From: CAZWVI01 sp964637165
Lineage (GTDB): Bacteria > Planctomycetota > UBA1135
Assembly (NCBI GenBank): GCA_964637165.1
Contig: CAZWVI010000009.1
Location: 1-64,000, forward strand
Reading direction: 5' to 3'
DNA length: 64,000 nt
Shown here: piece by piece, positions 34,557 to 42,765 of the stretch
Layout of the letters: each line of letters opens with the position of its first letter
How positions within the stretch are numbered: the first letter of the stretch is position 1
Notes under the pieces: generated by a model
Database searches by the model: none
What the model was told of the DNA's origin: nothing
The model's input: only the letters and a program-made list of their open reading frames with translations
Position numbers and translations under genes: made by a program

Positions 34557-35953
34557 TAGTTTGAGAATCCGCTGTGTGCGTGGTAAACACGAATCGCCTC
34601 ATTACCCTGAAAGACTCCAGGTCCGGAAAACAGAATTAATTCTGCCGCGGCGCCAGCTTTGATGGCCCCGTATTGACCTTCCAAGCCAATTAGTTTGGCC
34701 GGTATAGAACTTAGAGAGGCCCAGACTTCATCAGCCTCCGCGCCATTGGCGACAAGTTGCCCGCCGGTTATTAGCAAAGAGGCGGCGGTGCCTTCGTTGG
34801 CCCCGGAACTTAATGCAATTTCGACTTCGGCCGCGCGCAAAGTTTGATAACGATTAAAGAGACTGCGCTCGGGGTGAGTTCCGGCATGATCAGATTGAGC
34901 CGCCAAAATTACCGGTACTTTCGTAGCGGCAATTTCCTCGGCAATCAAATCAGCTTGCCCGCCGCCAACAATGACCATATCGAGCTCATACTCCTGCTTA
35001 AGCTGGAGGGCGGCCCGAATGTCGTAGGCACTATCGGCATAAATGCGAACTTGGCGCTCGCCGTAAAGGGCCTCCATTTGCCAAGTTTGGGCCCTACTTA
35101 ATTGGGGTGCAATTGGCCGCTTTGGACGTGCTGGAGCCTTCAGTTCCTCTTCATCTTCACCCTTCTCCTCGGCCGAAGCGTCATCGCCCTCCTTGGCCTT
35201 CTTCTCCTTATATTCGGCCAACTTTTTGCGGTACTCCTCAAGGTCTTTCTCATACTTCTCCATCTTCTCGGCGAATTCATCTAACTGAACTCGCCACACC
35301 TCAGAGCTAGAGAAAAGCCGAGCAACTTGTTTTGTCGCAGGAAACTGATCCACCCCTCCCATCCGCACTCCACCCATCGCCAAATCCAGAGCCTCAAAGC
35401 CCAAAGCTAAGGGAAGATCATTAACCGAAAATCCAACCGCAGCACCCAATCCTCGGTTCATTTCGTTTCCTCCCGAGGGGATATAGGAAGCCGCAATACC
35501 AGCGGCGGAAGCCACTTGGACTCTGACCGCTTCCATTGGGTCACTTTGCGGGATATCAAGCGGCAAACTATCAACTACCTTTATGCCGGAATCGCGCGAA
35601 GATTGGGCCAACAGGTCCATCGGCAGCAATCCAGACCAAGCATCTACCATTCCTGCAACCACGGTGCCCTCGACCTGAATCTTTTTCAGACCGCGGGCCA
35701 TCATTGGCGCGCGCCGACTAAGCGACAAAATTTTGCCGTCTTTAATCGCGATAAAGGCTGGTGATATCAGGCCTTCGGCGCTTAACGCGGCATCGGCTTC
35801 AAGAAGAACGCCACCTTGTGCGGTTACTTCACCAATCGGAAGCGACAGCGCAGTGGTAGCCAGGAGAACTTTTTGGAGGGAGGTGGACAGCACGAGGACG
35901 GCCGCGGCAGGCGGCTTATGTTGTGTACGTAGGAACTGTAAAGGAATAGCCAC
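34556..35953 (-). CDS. Exported amidohydrolase-like protein 1 of the array (HxH lost, charged coiled coil)
   Basis: Up to 465 residues; first gene of the block. The annotated ATG leaves a long pre-signal region. An internal GTG just before LSTSLQKVLLATTALSLP may be the true start. It opens LLEADAALSAEGLISPAFIAIKDGKILSLS, and the metal loop reads GMVDAWSGLLP (no His). Residues ~215-275 form a charged helix (FAEKMEKYEKDLEEYRKKLA and onward) ending in a Pro/Arg linker. It closes IKAGAAAELILFSGPG. The 5' end is only about 17 bases from the divergent lpxA start, so the two promoters must overlap the coding ends. Confidence 0.76.
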   Translation of the reverse strand: MAIPLQFLRTQHKPPAAAVLVLSTSLQKVLLATTALSLPIGEVTAQGGVLLEADAALSAEGLISPAFIAIKDGKILSLSRRAPMMARGLKKIQVEGTVVAGMVDAWSGLLPMDLLAQSSRDSGIKVVDSLPLDIPQSDPMEAVRVQVASAAGIAASYIPSGGNEMNRGLGAAVGFSVNDLPLALGFEALDLAMGGVRMGGVDQFPATKQVARLFSSSEVWRVQLDEFAEKMEKYEKDLEEYRKKLAEYKEKKAKEGDDASAEEKGEDEEELKAPARPKRPIAPQLSRAQTWQMEALYGERQVRIYADSAYDIRAALQLKQEYELDMVIVGGGQADLIAEEIAATKVPVILAAQSDHAGTHPERSLFNRYQTLRAAEVEIALSSGANEGTAASLLITGGQLVANGAEADEVWASLSSIPAKLIGLEGQYGAIKAGAAAELILFSGPGVFQGNEAIRVYHAHSGFSN

Positions 35954-35970
35954 TTGTTTACACTTCTTTT

Positions 35971-36774
35971 ATGGAAACTTCAGCCCTTCCCCCAGTCATT
36001 CACCCGACCGCCGTGGTTTACCCCGGAGCGGATTTATCTGAGGGCGTGGAAATTGGACCGTGGACGGTAATTGAGGCTGGCGCCGAGATTGGGGAAAACT
36101 GCATAATCGGTCCTCATGTACATATTCTTGGACGCACCACAATCGATGCCAACACTAGCATCGCGAGTGGTTGCGTGATTGGCGGTGAACCCCAAGACCG
36201 CGACTTCGGCGGTGAGCGTTCAGAAGTTCGCATAGGCGCCAACTGCCGACTGCATGAACACGTTACCATTCACCGCGCAACCGGTGAAGCTAATGCCACG
36301 ATTTTAGAGGACGAGGTAATGATGATGGCCGGTGCCCACGTTGGACATAATTCAATCATCGGCAAAGGTGCCACCTTAGTTAATAATTCAGCTGTTGCGG
36401 GCCATGCCGAAGTTGGCGCGGGTGCCATTCTGGTGGCAAATTCAGCGGTGCATCAATTTGGAAAAGTTGGTCGCATGACCATGGTTGGCGGTGCCAGCAT
36501 GGTCACCAAAGATGCGCCACCCTTTTCGATCGTGGCCGGTTCATATCCGGTGCGTTGGCGAACTCCCAACACAATTGGTTTACGCCGCGCTGGTTTTAGT
36601 GCTGGTGAGCGCGACGCAATTCGCAAAACTTTATTTGCACTTTTTGCAAAAGACAATTCCCCAAATAAAATCGCCGAAGAAAACTTACATAGTGAATTTT
36701 CCAGTGTCCGCGAACTATGTGAATTTGTTTTAAACTCAAAGCGCGGAATATGCGCAGGACCCGACCGCAAATAA
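35971..36774 (+). CDS. lpxA: Acyl-ACP:UDP-N-acetylglucosamine O-acyltransferase
   Basis: 267 residues. First step of lipid A synthesis. Hexapeptide-repeat beta helix over residues ~10-190 (IHPTAVVYPGADLSEGVEIGPW ... GAEIGENCIIG). GEPQDRDFGGE is the family's substrate loop. The catalytic base is the second His of MMAGAHVGHN (His126). FGKVGRMTMVGGASMVTKDAPPF and the helical C-terminal domain with GLRRAGFSAGERDAIRKT complete the match. No other lpx genes are adjacent. No Shine-Dalgarno sequence is evident before the ATG. It shows that the organism makes lipid A. Confidence 0.93.
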   Translation: METSALPPVIHPTAVVYPGADLSEGVEIGPWTVIEAGAEIGENCIIGPHVHILGRTTIDANTSIASGCVIGGEPQDRDFGGERSEVRIGANCRLHEHVTIHRATGEANATILEDEVMMMAGAHVGHNSIIGKGATLVNNSAVAGHAEVGAGAILVANSAVHQFGKVGRMTMVGGASMVTKDAPPFSIVAGSYPVRWRTPNTIGLRRAGFSAGERDAIRKTLFALFAKDNSPNKIAEENLHSEFSSVRELCEFVLNSKRGICAGPDRK

Positions 36775-36790
36775 CGTTAATAGCAAGAAC

Positions 36791-38746
36791 ATGACTAAAT
36801 CATCAAAAGGAATCGACACTCTCCTAGAAGAACATCGCAGCTTCGCACCACCGGCGGAATTCGTTGCTCAAGCAAACTGCAATGATCCGCAAGTTTGGGA
36901 AAAAGCAAATCAAGACTGGCAAGGCTGGTGGAGTGGGTGGGCTGAAAAACTTGAGTGGGATCAAAAATGGTCGCAAGTGTTGGATTGGCAGGCACCGTAT
37001 GCTAAATGGTTTATTGACGGCAAACTAAATGCAAGTGTGCAATGTCTTGACCGCCATATTGCTGCCGGACATGGTGAGCGTGTTGCTTACTACTGGGAAG
37101 GTGAACCTGGAGACACGCAAACATTAACCTATCAAGACATGCTCGATGGTGTGTGCAAAACCGCCAACGGCCTAAAGGCTCTTGGAATTGAAAAGGGCGA
37201 CCGCATTACTTTGTATATGCCAATGGTGCCCGAGTTAGCCATGGCGGTTTTGGCCTGCGCGCGCATCGGCGCAGTGTTCTCGGTTGTGTTCGCCGGCTTT
37301 AGTGCAACTTCACTAAAGGAACGGATCCAAGACCAAGAAGCTAAATTATTAATAACCGCCGATGGAACTTGGCGGCGCGGAAAAGTTTTAGATTTAAAAG
37401 TCGTTGCCGATGAAGCCGTCGCTGATTGCCCGTCAATTGAAAATGTATTGGTGTGGCGGCGCGGTGAAGGTGTTGCAACCGCCGCAACTGGCGACTCGCG
37501 CGATGTCGAATGGAACGACCTTGTTGCCTCACAGTCAACCGAGTGCGCGCCACTGTCAATGGATAGCGAAGATTTATTATTCATTCTTTATACAAGTGGC
37601 ACCACTGGAAAACCTAAAGGCATCATGCACACCACTGGTGGTTACATGACCGGCGCTCTCGCCACCACCAACTTGGTGTTCGACTTGAAGCCCGAGTCGG
37701 ATGTTTATTGGTGCACCGCCGACATCGGTTGGATAACTGGACACAGTTACATTGTGTTCGGCCCAATGGCAAATGGTGCAACTCAGGTTATGTACGAAGG
37801 CGCACCCAATCACCCCGGCCTCGATCGCTTTTGGGAAATTTGCGCTAAGTATGGCGTAACGATTTTCTATACCGCGCCAACTGCAATTCGCGCCTTTATG
37901 AAATGGGGCGATGAACACCCGGCCGCCCACGACCTCTCCAAACTTCGACTACTCGGAAGCGTTGGCGAACCGATTAACCCCGAAGCTTGGGTGTGGTACT
38001 TGCATCACATCGGCGGCGGACGCTGCCCGATTGTCGATACCTGGTGGCAGACCGAAACCGGTGGCATCATGATTACTCCGCTTCCAGGTTTAACCACGAC
38101 TGTGCCTGGTTCAGCTACCACTCCATTCCCTGGCATTGAGGCCAAACTCTTAAATGAAGAGGGTGAAGAAGTTGAAGGAGTGGGCGGCGGTTACTTAGCA
38201 CTTACTCGTCCATGGCCATCGATGTTGCGCGGCTTGTGGCGCGACCCTGAACGCTACGAGGCCACCTACTGGTCACGCTTTGAAGATTGCTACTTCCCTG
38301 GCGATGGAGCCAAACGTGATGCGGACAATTTCATTTGGGTGCTGGGTCGCGTTGATGACGTAATGAATGTTTCTGGCCATCGTTTATCCACCATGGAAAT
38401 TGAAAGTGCCTTAGTGGACCACCCGGCGGTTGCCGAAGCCGCGGTAATTGGAATTAATCACGAATTAAAAGGCCAAGCTCCGGTTGGCTTTGTAATTTTA
38501 CGTGGTGGCCATGACTCAAGCCCCGAACTTGCGGCAGAAATCCGCGATCACGTGGCCAAACTTATCGGTGGCCTAGCGCGACCCGAAGCAGTTCATTTCA
38601 CTCCTGAACTTCCCAAAACCAGATCGGGAAAAATCATGCGCCGCCTCCTGCGCGACATGGCAGAAGGCAAGACCATCGGCGACACAACTACTCTTGCAGA
38701 CCCCTCGGTCCTAGAAGGATTAAAGGCGGAGTACGAGGGAAAGTAG
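36791..38746 (+). CDS. acs: Acetyl-CoA synthetase (AMP-forming)
   Basis: 651 residues, full length. Activates acetate to acetyl-CoA through acetyl-AMP. The adenylate-forming signature is ILYTSGTTGKPKGIMH. Substrate-pocket blocks YWCTADIGWITGHSYIVFGPM and DTWWQTETGGIMITPLPG are present. The hinge/C-terminal domain has GRVDDVMNVSGHRLSTMEIESAL, and the conserved catalytic Lys that is acetylated in relatives lies in PKTRSGKIMRRLLRD. It starts 16 bases after lpxA. It supports growth on acetate, which would also fit the acetate-fed respiratory island (inference). Confidence 0.95.
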   Translation: MTKSSKGIDTLLEEHRSFAPPAEFVAQANCNDPQVWEKANQDWQGWWSGWAEKLEWDQKWSQVLDWQAPYAKWFIDGKLNASVQCLDRHIAAGHGERVAYYWEGEPGDTQTLTYQDMLDGVCKTANGLKALGIEKGDRITLYMPMVPELAMAVLACARIGAVFSVVFAGFSATSLKERIQDQEAKLLITADGTWRRGKVLDLKVVADEAVADCPSIENVLVWRRGEGVATAATGDSRDVEWNDLVASQSTECAPLSMDSEDLLFILYTSGTTGKPKGIMHTTGGYMTGALATTNLVFDLKPESDVYWCTADIGWITGHSYIVFGPMANGATQVMYEGAPNHPGLDRFWEICAKYGVTIFYTAPTAIRAFMKWGDEHPAAHDLSKLRLLGSVGEPINPEAWVWYLHHIGGGRCPIVDTWWQTETGGIMITPLPGLTTTVPGSATTPFPGIEAKLLNEEGEEVEGVGGGYLALTRPWPSMLRGLWRDPERYEATYWSRFEDCYFPGDGAKRDADNFIWVLGRVDDVMNVSGHRLSTMEIESALVDHPAVAEAAVIGINHELKGQAPVGFVILRGGHDSSPELAAEIRDHVAKLIGGLARPEAVHFTPELPKTRSGKIMRRLLRDMAEGKTIGDTTTLADPSVLEGLKAEYEGK

Positions 38747-38751
38747 GTTCA

Positions 38752-38760
38752 CTAGACTGT
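38752..38760 (+). promoter_or_regulatory. CTAGACTGT word, possible -10 element upstream of the SAM-type leader
   Basis: The 9-mer CTAGACTGT, containing the -10-like hexamer TAGACT, lies about 40 bases before the riboswitch-like leader. The identical word precedes the cobalamin riboswitch. No clear -35 hexamer is seen. Confidence 0.3.
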
Positions 38761-38789
38761 TAGCCTTGTAAAGATACTCGCACTCCATA

Positions 38790-38915
38790 TACTAGTAGCA
38801 CATCAAGATTCACGCGAGGGTTCCGGCCCGGTGACCGTGAGGGCAACCTGATTCGTTCAAGGTGCCAATGCCGGATTCGATGCGGTCGCCCGCCGTTTGA
38901 CTGGGCAGACAAAAC
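38790..38915 (+). promoter_or_regulatory. SAM-I/IV-clan riboswitch-like leader
   Basis: The leader carries the ordered core of the SAM riboswitch clan: ATCAAGA, then a CACG/CGTG stem with an AGGG...GGCCC...TGA loop, then GGGCAACC, a small hairpin CCTGA-TTCG-TTCA, and AAGGTGCCAATGCC. Canonical S-boxes read GGCAACC...AAGGTGCTAAxTCC at the same places. A possible closing helix pairs CATC with GATG. The absence of a clear P4 inside P1 is closer to the SAM-IV or SAM-I/IV-variant layout. The region ends at the ATG of the 129-residue gene. A covariance-model search was not possible here. Confidence 0.55.
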
Positions 38916-38919
38916 GACC

Positions 38920-39309
38920 ATGAGAGACACCTACTTAACAGATCCGTTGTGCCCTGATTTTTTACGGGATTGGATGATTCAAAATGACGACCCGTGCACA
39001 GGGCAAGTCAAAATGGGAATGCGCATGCATGCTTGCGTATGGAAGGAAAGATTAATTGACGCCAACTTGAGCATGGAAGAAAAAATTTCAGCTGGCCTGC
39101 AATTTCGCGGGGAACACAAATTCCGATTAATCATTCCGCTTTCCAAAATCCGCAAACTAATCATCCTAAAAGATGAGTGGCGAGAATCTTGGTTCGTACC
39201 GTGGGGCTTCGTCCACTACCGGGATCCATACCAAGCATCTATGATGAACTTACTAAAAGAATACGCCCAGAAGAGCGGACAGGAGGTGCTTACCAAAGGG
39301 GATATTTAG
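38920..39309 (+). CDS. Small protein of unknown function behind a SAM-type leader
   Basis: 129 residues, not recognised. It is predicted soluble with no signal peptide or membrane segment. It has an N-terminal acidic part (LTDPLCPDFLRDWMIQNDDP), a central amphipathic region (FRLIIPLSKIRKLIILKDEW) and a tryptophan-rich block (SWFVPWGFVHYRDPYQ). No Shine-Dalgarno is evident; initiation may be controlled by the leader. If the riboswitch assignment is right, its product should relate to methionine or SAM metabolism, but nothing in the sequence confirms this. Confidence 0.6.
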   Translation: MRDTYLTDPLCPDFLRDWMIQNDDPCTGQVKMGMRMHACVWKERLIDANLSMEEKISAGLQFRGEHKFRLIIPLSKIRKLIILKDEWRESWFVPWGFVHYRDPYQASMMNLLKEYAQKSGQEVLTKGDI

Positions 39310-39349
39310 TCGTTTTTCCCTTGTCCACTCGGCGCTGTTTTAAAATCTG

Positions 39350-39358
39350 CTAGACTGT
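39350..39358 (+). promoter_or_regulatory. CTAGACTGT word, possible -10 element upstream of the cobalamin riboswitch
   Basis: Identical to the word at 38752 and placed immediately before the aptamer, as expected for a -10 box with transcription starting at the riboswitch. The upstream TTGTCC is too far away (about 24 bases) for a standard -35. Confidence 0.3.
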
Positions 39359-39361
39359 GTG

Positions 39362-39570
39362 GGTTCATTAACAGCCCATAATCCTTGTGCGACGGGAAGT
39401 GAGGTGCAATTCCTCCACGGGTCCGCCGCCGTGAGTGCTACGACCATTACAAACCACTGAAGTGAAAGCTTTGGGAAGGGTAATGGAAGGTTAAGCACAA
39501 GTCGGAAAACCTCGCAGATTGGATTGTCTACTCACCCACCCTCAAAAACCGGGCGGAAACCCCGGAGGAG
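39362..39570 (+). promoter_or_regulatory. Cobalamin riboswitch with ribosome-site hairpin
   Basis: The aptamer core is recognisable: GGGAAGTGAGGTGCAATTCC, then CCACGG-GTCCGCCGCCGTGAG (consensus ...CxGxCCCGCxACTGTAA), a variable arm, and AAGCACAAGTCGGAAAACCTCGC (consensus AAGxCAGGAxACCxGCC). Downstream, CCGGG-CGGAAAC-CCCGG forms a stem directly beside the Shine-Dalgarno GGAGGAG before the ATG, suggesting control of translation initiation by B12. Expected effect: repression of the next gene when cobalamin is plentiful. Confidence 0.8.
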
Positions 39571-39575
39571 TTAGC

Positions 39576-40979
39576 ATGAAACACTTCTGTGTAGTCGCTT
39601 TGCTAGCGACATTCCTCGGCGCACCAAATTTAAGTGCGCAATCTTTTTCTTACGACATCTCGCTAGATGGACTCGGCAATGGCAATCCAGCCAAATCTTT
39701 CGGCCTCGCGGCTGATGAGCACAACAACCGAGTGTACGTTTCAATCTGTGGCGATTTCATGGGCAACAACAATGTGGTTGCTGAAATTGATACCGTTACC
39801 GGCACCGTAGTCAACACAATCCAAGTAGGCAATTATCCCGAAGACATTGCTTTGCTCGGCGACCCAAACCTGCCAGGAATGATCACGGGGGCGGTTACCA
39901 ATAGCTCTGATGGCACAGTTTCAATTTGGGATCTGGCCAGTGGAGTCGTAAGCCACACTGTGCAACTTCCGGATCCATTCTTTATGGGAAGTTGTTATCC
40001 GTTTGGAATTACCGCCGGCGGTCCTGGTTTTTACGTAAGCACTGTTGACGGGTCTGGCGATGTCCACGCCATCGATTCAAACACTTGGACCTACGACGCT
40101 GGCAACTCCCTTAATTTCTCATGGAAAAGTTTAGGGCGACCACTCATGGCGAATGGCAATTTGCTAATTCCCACCACCGCCTATACCCCAAGTTGGACGG
40201 GTGCTGAAGTCGGCATCAGCGGTGTCGATAACGCCGGCAACATTTGGTCGCAAGTGATGGCACTAAACGACGGAAACTACATTTTTCCAAGTGGCATGGA
40301 TGCAGTCGAATTAAACGATGGCACGGTGTTAGTGGCGGGCATGGACTTAGACGCACGCCTCTATCAACTGACCAGTAACGGCGAAATCATTCGCAGCATG
40401 CGTTTACAAAATGGCGCAGGCGCACATGGCTTGGCGCTTTCCAATGATGGCACCATTTTAGTCGCTTGCGATTTGGCTTATGGGTGGGTCACCTTCATTG
40501 ACATGGTTAATTGGAGTGAACTTGCTGCCTTCCAAACTTCAAGCTTAGGGCTTGGCTACATGCAACCAAACGATGCGGTGTTCTGCAATGACAAGGTTTA
40601 TGTAAGCTGCCAAGGCTCTGAAGAAGTTATGGTGTTTGACAACTTGCCAAGCATTTCTCCAGGTAATGGCTACCAAGGTAACTTGCTCATCAATGACTCA
40701 ACTCCTGCCCCAGGCTCGACTCTTAGTTTAGACTTAAGCGGAAATGGCGTAGTCGCCTTATTCGTTTCCTTCGAAGATACCGCCGGTAGTTACTCTGGAG
40801 TTGCACTTGATTTGGGTGCCGCACCTATGCTTGCTGGCTGGAGTGGCAATGGTTCATTTTCTCGAAGCTTCACCGTCCCGCTAAATGCGCCTCGCGGAAT
40901 GAACTTGTTTGCGCAAGGAATTATTGACGTAACCGGCACCCCCACTGCAACCGCACCTAGGTGCGTGGTCATTCAGTAG
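39576..40979 (+). CDS. Exported YncE-like beta-propeller protein under cobalamin control
   Basis: 467 residues from the ATG after GGAGGAG, with signal MKHFCVVALLATFLGAPNLSA. Repeats over residues ~25-370 have the YncE/NHL propeller style: HNNRVYVSICGD, VVAEIDTVTGTVVNTIQVGNYPEDIAL, GTVSIWDLASGVVSHTVQLP, LSNDGTILVACD. The last ~90 residues are a separate beta sandwich (LSLDLSGNGVVALFVSFEDTAG). Propeller proteins of this type are found beside BtuB transporters and B12 riboswitches in other phyla. A corrinoid-capture role outside the cell is therefore a reasonable inference, though no btuB lies in the window. It ends convergently with an 11-base overlap with the kinase gene. Confidence 0.75.
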   Translation: MKHFCVVALLATFLGAPNLSAQSFSYDISLDGLGNGNPAKSFGLAADEHNNRVYVSICGDFMGNNNVVAEIDTVTGTVVNTIQVGNYPEDIALLGDPNLPGMITGAVTNSSDGTVSIWDLASGVVSHTVQLPDPFFMGSCYPFGITAGGPGFYVSTVDGSGDVHAIDSNTWTYDAGNSLNFSWKSLGRPLMANGNLLIPTTAYTPSWTGAEVGISGVDNAGNIWSQVMALNDGNYIFPSGMDAVELNDGTVLVAGMDLDARLYQLTSNGEIIRSMRLQNGAGAHGLALSNDGTILVACDLAYGWVTFIDMVNWSELAAFQTSSLGLGYMQPNDAVFCNDKVYVSCQGSEEVMVFDNLPSISPGNGYQGNLLINDSTPAPGSTLSLDLSGNGVVALFVSFEDTAGSYSGVALDLGAAPMLAGWSGNGSFSRSFTVPLNAPRGMNLFAQGIIDVTGTPTATAPRCVVIQ

Positions 40980-42765
40980 CCAAGTTCAGCGTCAAAATCC
41001 GCCCACTGGCGTCGGACAGGATAAGTCCGGCGCCAGTTTTCTTATTCCATGACCACTTAAAATAAATTTCACCCAAGCCATCTTGATTTAAGTCCACGGT
41101 GGCAAAGCTAACCCCATCAACTTGACTAGTGATGCGCGGAGTCCGAAAAATCAAACTACTATCAACACTTCCGGGGAGACTTTCTTTTGGGCTTAACCAC
41201 AGTTGGCCTTGGTGCAATTCTCTTTCATTAACTGAAGCCACGCCAACCTTTAACTCGGGTGGCCAACCATAAACTGACGTGGAATCACCGCTAGCCAATA
41301 CTACCTGAGGGAAAATACCTTGCTGGCTGCTCTCCTCATAGGCCAACAAACACTCTTTTCCCAAATTTGCCAACTTGGCTATGTCTGGATTTGATTGCGC
41401 GACCATCTCTAATTGGCTTACCGCCTGCGAATACTCCCCCGCCACCGCGAAAGCACAGGCATTTAAACGGTAATCTTCAACTGTTGACCAACCTCGAATA
41501 CCTGGCCGTGGCAATAACTTTACTAATGACGGCAAGGCAGAATGCTCACCAGTGCCAAGGGCTAGGCGCATGGCACGCCGGCGGGCAAACTGACTTACTT
41601 CCAGTTTTAACTGTGGGTCGAGGCGAATTACCTCTTGGTATGTATTAAAGAGTTCCTTAATCAGAGCGTCATGATTTGCCAAAGTTCCGTAAAGCAGCAC
41701 CTCGTCTTTGGCACGGGCACTACCAAAAGCAATCCCTGCGAGGGTGCCGCGATCAACGCTTCCCCTTATTACTAAAAAAGCTAAAACTACCGCGGAGCAA
41801 AATGCCAGCGCTGCAAAGGCCGCGGTGATTCGAAACCGACGTTGGCGAATCCAACGACCAAAATTGGCGATAGTTGAATCCAGTCCGGGCACTGGGGTGC
41901 GGTGCTCTAACCAATGCTGTAATGCCACGGCCATAGCCTCGGCAGTTTGAAAACGGAAGCGGCAATTACGCTCCATGGCTTTTTGAATTATTTGCAATAA
42001 GCCACGTGGCAAAGGGTTGCCATCAAAATCCTCTCCGGTCTTTGGAGTTCCAACGGGCAAGTTACCGCTTAATAAATGCATCAAACTTGCTCCAAGTGAA
42101 TAGATATCGGCCCGTGAATCAGAATTTGCCTGTCCGCGCCACTGCTCAGGTGCCATATAAGCGGTGGTTCCACCGACTTGATCTGGCTTACTTAATAATT
42201 TATCCGATTCTTGAAAAGCCAAACCGAAATCAATCAGCACAGCTCGACCATCGGGGTGCCAAACATAATTACCAGGCTTCAAGTCGCGATGAACAATTCC
42301 TTCTTGGTGCAGCAGGGCAACTGCCTGACAAATATCTATCATTGCTTTTACAGCAACCGAGATACTTAACTCTGGTTTAAACCAGGCCACTTCAACTGGG
42401 CTTTGCGGACCCGATGCCTCAAGGCGCGCTTGCAAAATTTCACACAGACTGCGGCCCTCAATTTGCTCACTAATTGAATAGGGACGCTCCCCTTCAATAA
42501 AGCGGTCAAGATGATTTGCCAAGCTTGGATGCTTGGGAATTTGTAATTCGGCCTCACGAATAAAACGCAAAAACTCTCCGTACGGGCAACCTGGTTTGGG
42601 AGTTTTGATTGCAACACGATTTCCAGTCTCTTTATCAATGCCCGAATAAACCAGACCCATTCCGCCAGCGCCTAAAAAGTTTCCGACCTCGAAACGATTA
42701 AGCAAAACTGAAGCAACCTTTGGCAGTGGCGCATCGGGGTCAAATGGTGGTGAGGATTCTTTCAT
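40969..42765 (-). CDS. Membrane Ser/Thr protein kinase (PknB type) with a C-terminal FG-GAP-like segment
   Basis: 598 residues. The kinase domain (~20-290) has the Gly-rich loop LGAGGMGLVYSG, Lys in VAIKTPKP, the catalytic loop HRDLKPGNYVWHP, IDFGLAF and GGTTAYMAPEQWRG. A transmembrane helix (~311-335, ITAAFAALAFCSAVVLAFLVI) separates it from an extracytoplasmic part with a helical TPR-like stretch (YSQAVSQLEMVAQSNPDIAKLA). The C-terminus carries ATVDLNQDGLGEIYF, an FG-GAP/VCBS-type calcium loop. It overlaps the sigma factor stop by four bases, so the two are translated together. The likely role is regulating that sigma factor by phosphorylation (inference). Confidence 0.88.
   Translation of the reverse strand: MKESSPPFDPDAPLPKVASVLLNRFEVGNFLGAGGMGLVYSGIDKETGNRVAIKTPKPGCPYGEFLRFIREAELQIPKHPSLANHLDRFIEGERPYSISEQIEGRSLCEILQARLEASGPQSPVEVAWFKPELSISVAVKAMIDICQAVALLHQEGIVHRDLKPGNYVWHPDGRAVLIDFGLAFQESDKLLSKPDQVGGTTAYMAPEQWRGQANSDSRADIYSLGASLMHLLSGNLPVGTPKTGEDFDGNPLPRGLLQIIQKAMERNCRFRFQTAEAMAVALQHWLEHRTPVPGLDSTIANFGRWIRQRRFRITAAFAALAFCSAVVLAFLVIRGSVDRGTLAGIAFGSARAKDEVLLYGTLANHDALIKELFNTYQEVIRLDPQLKLEVSQFARRRAMRLALGTGEHSALPSLVKLLPRPGIRGWSTVEDYRLNACAFAVAGEYSQAVSQLEMVAQSNPDIAKLANLGKECLLAYEESSQQGIFPQVVLASGDSTSVYGWPPELKVGVASVNERELHQGQLWLSPKESLPGSVDSSLIFRTPRITSQVDGVSFATVDLNQDGLGEIYFKWSWNKKTGAGLILSDASGRILTLNLATE

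Noticed and set aside
22577..35953. Idea that the amidohydrolase array is a hut (histidine degradation) operon
   Set aside because: All members are exported, most lack metal ligands, and a normal cytosolic hutI exists at 57072; no hutH, hutU or hutG were seen.
38790..38915. TPP, ZTP or tetrahydrofolate riboswitch for the leader at 38.8 kb
   Set aside because: ACCTGATTCG superficially resembles the TPP core and CTGGGCAG the ZTP core, but the ordered GGGCAACC ... AAGGTGCCAAT pair fits only the SAM clan.
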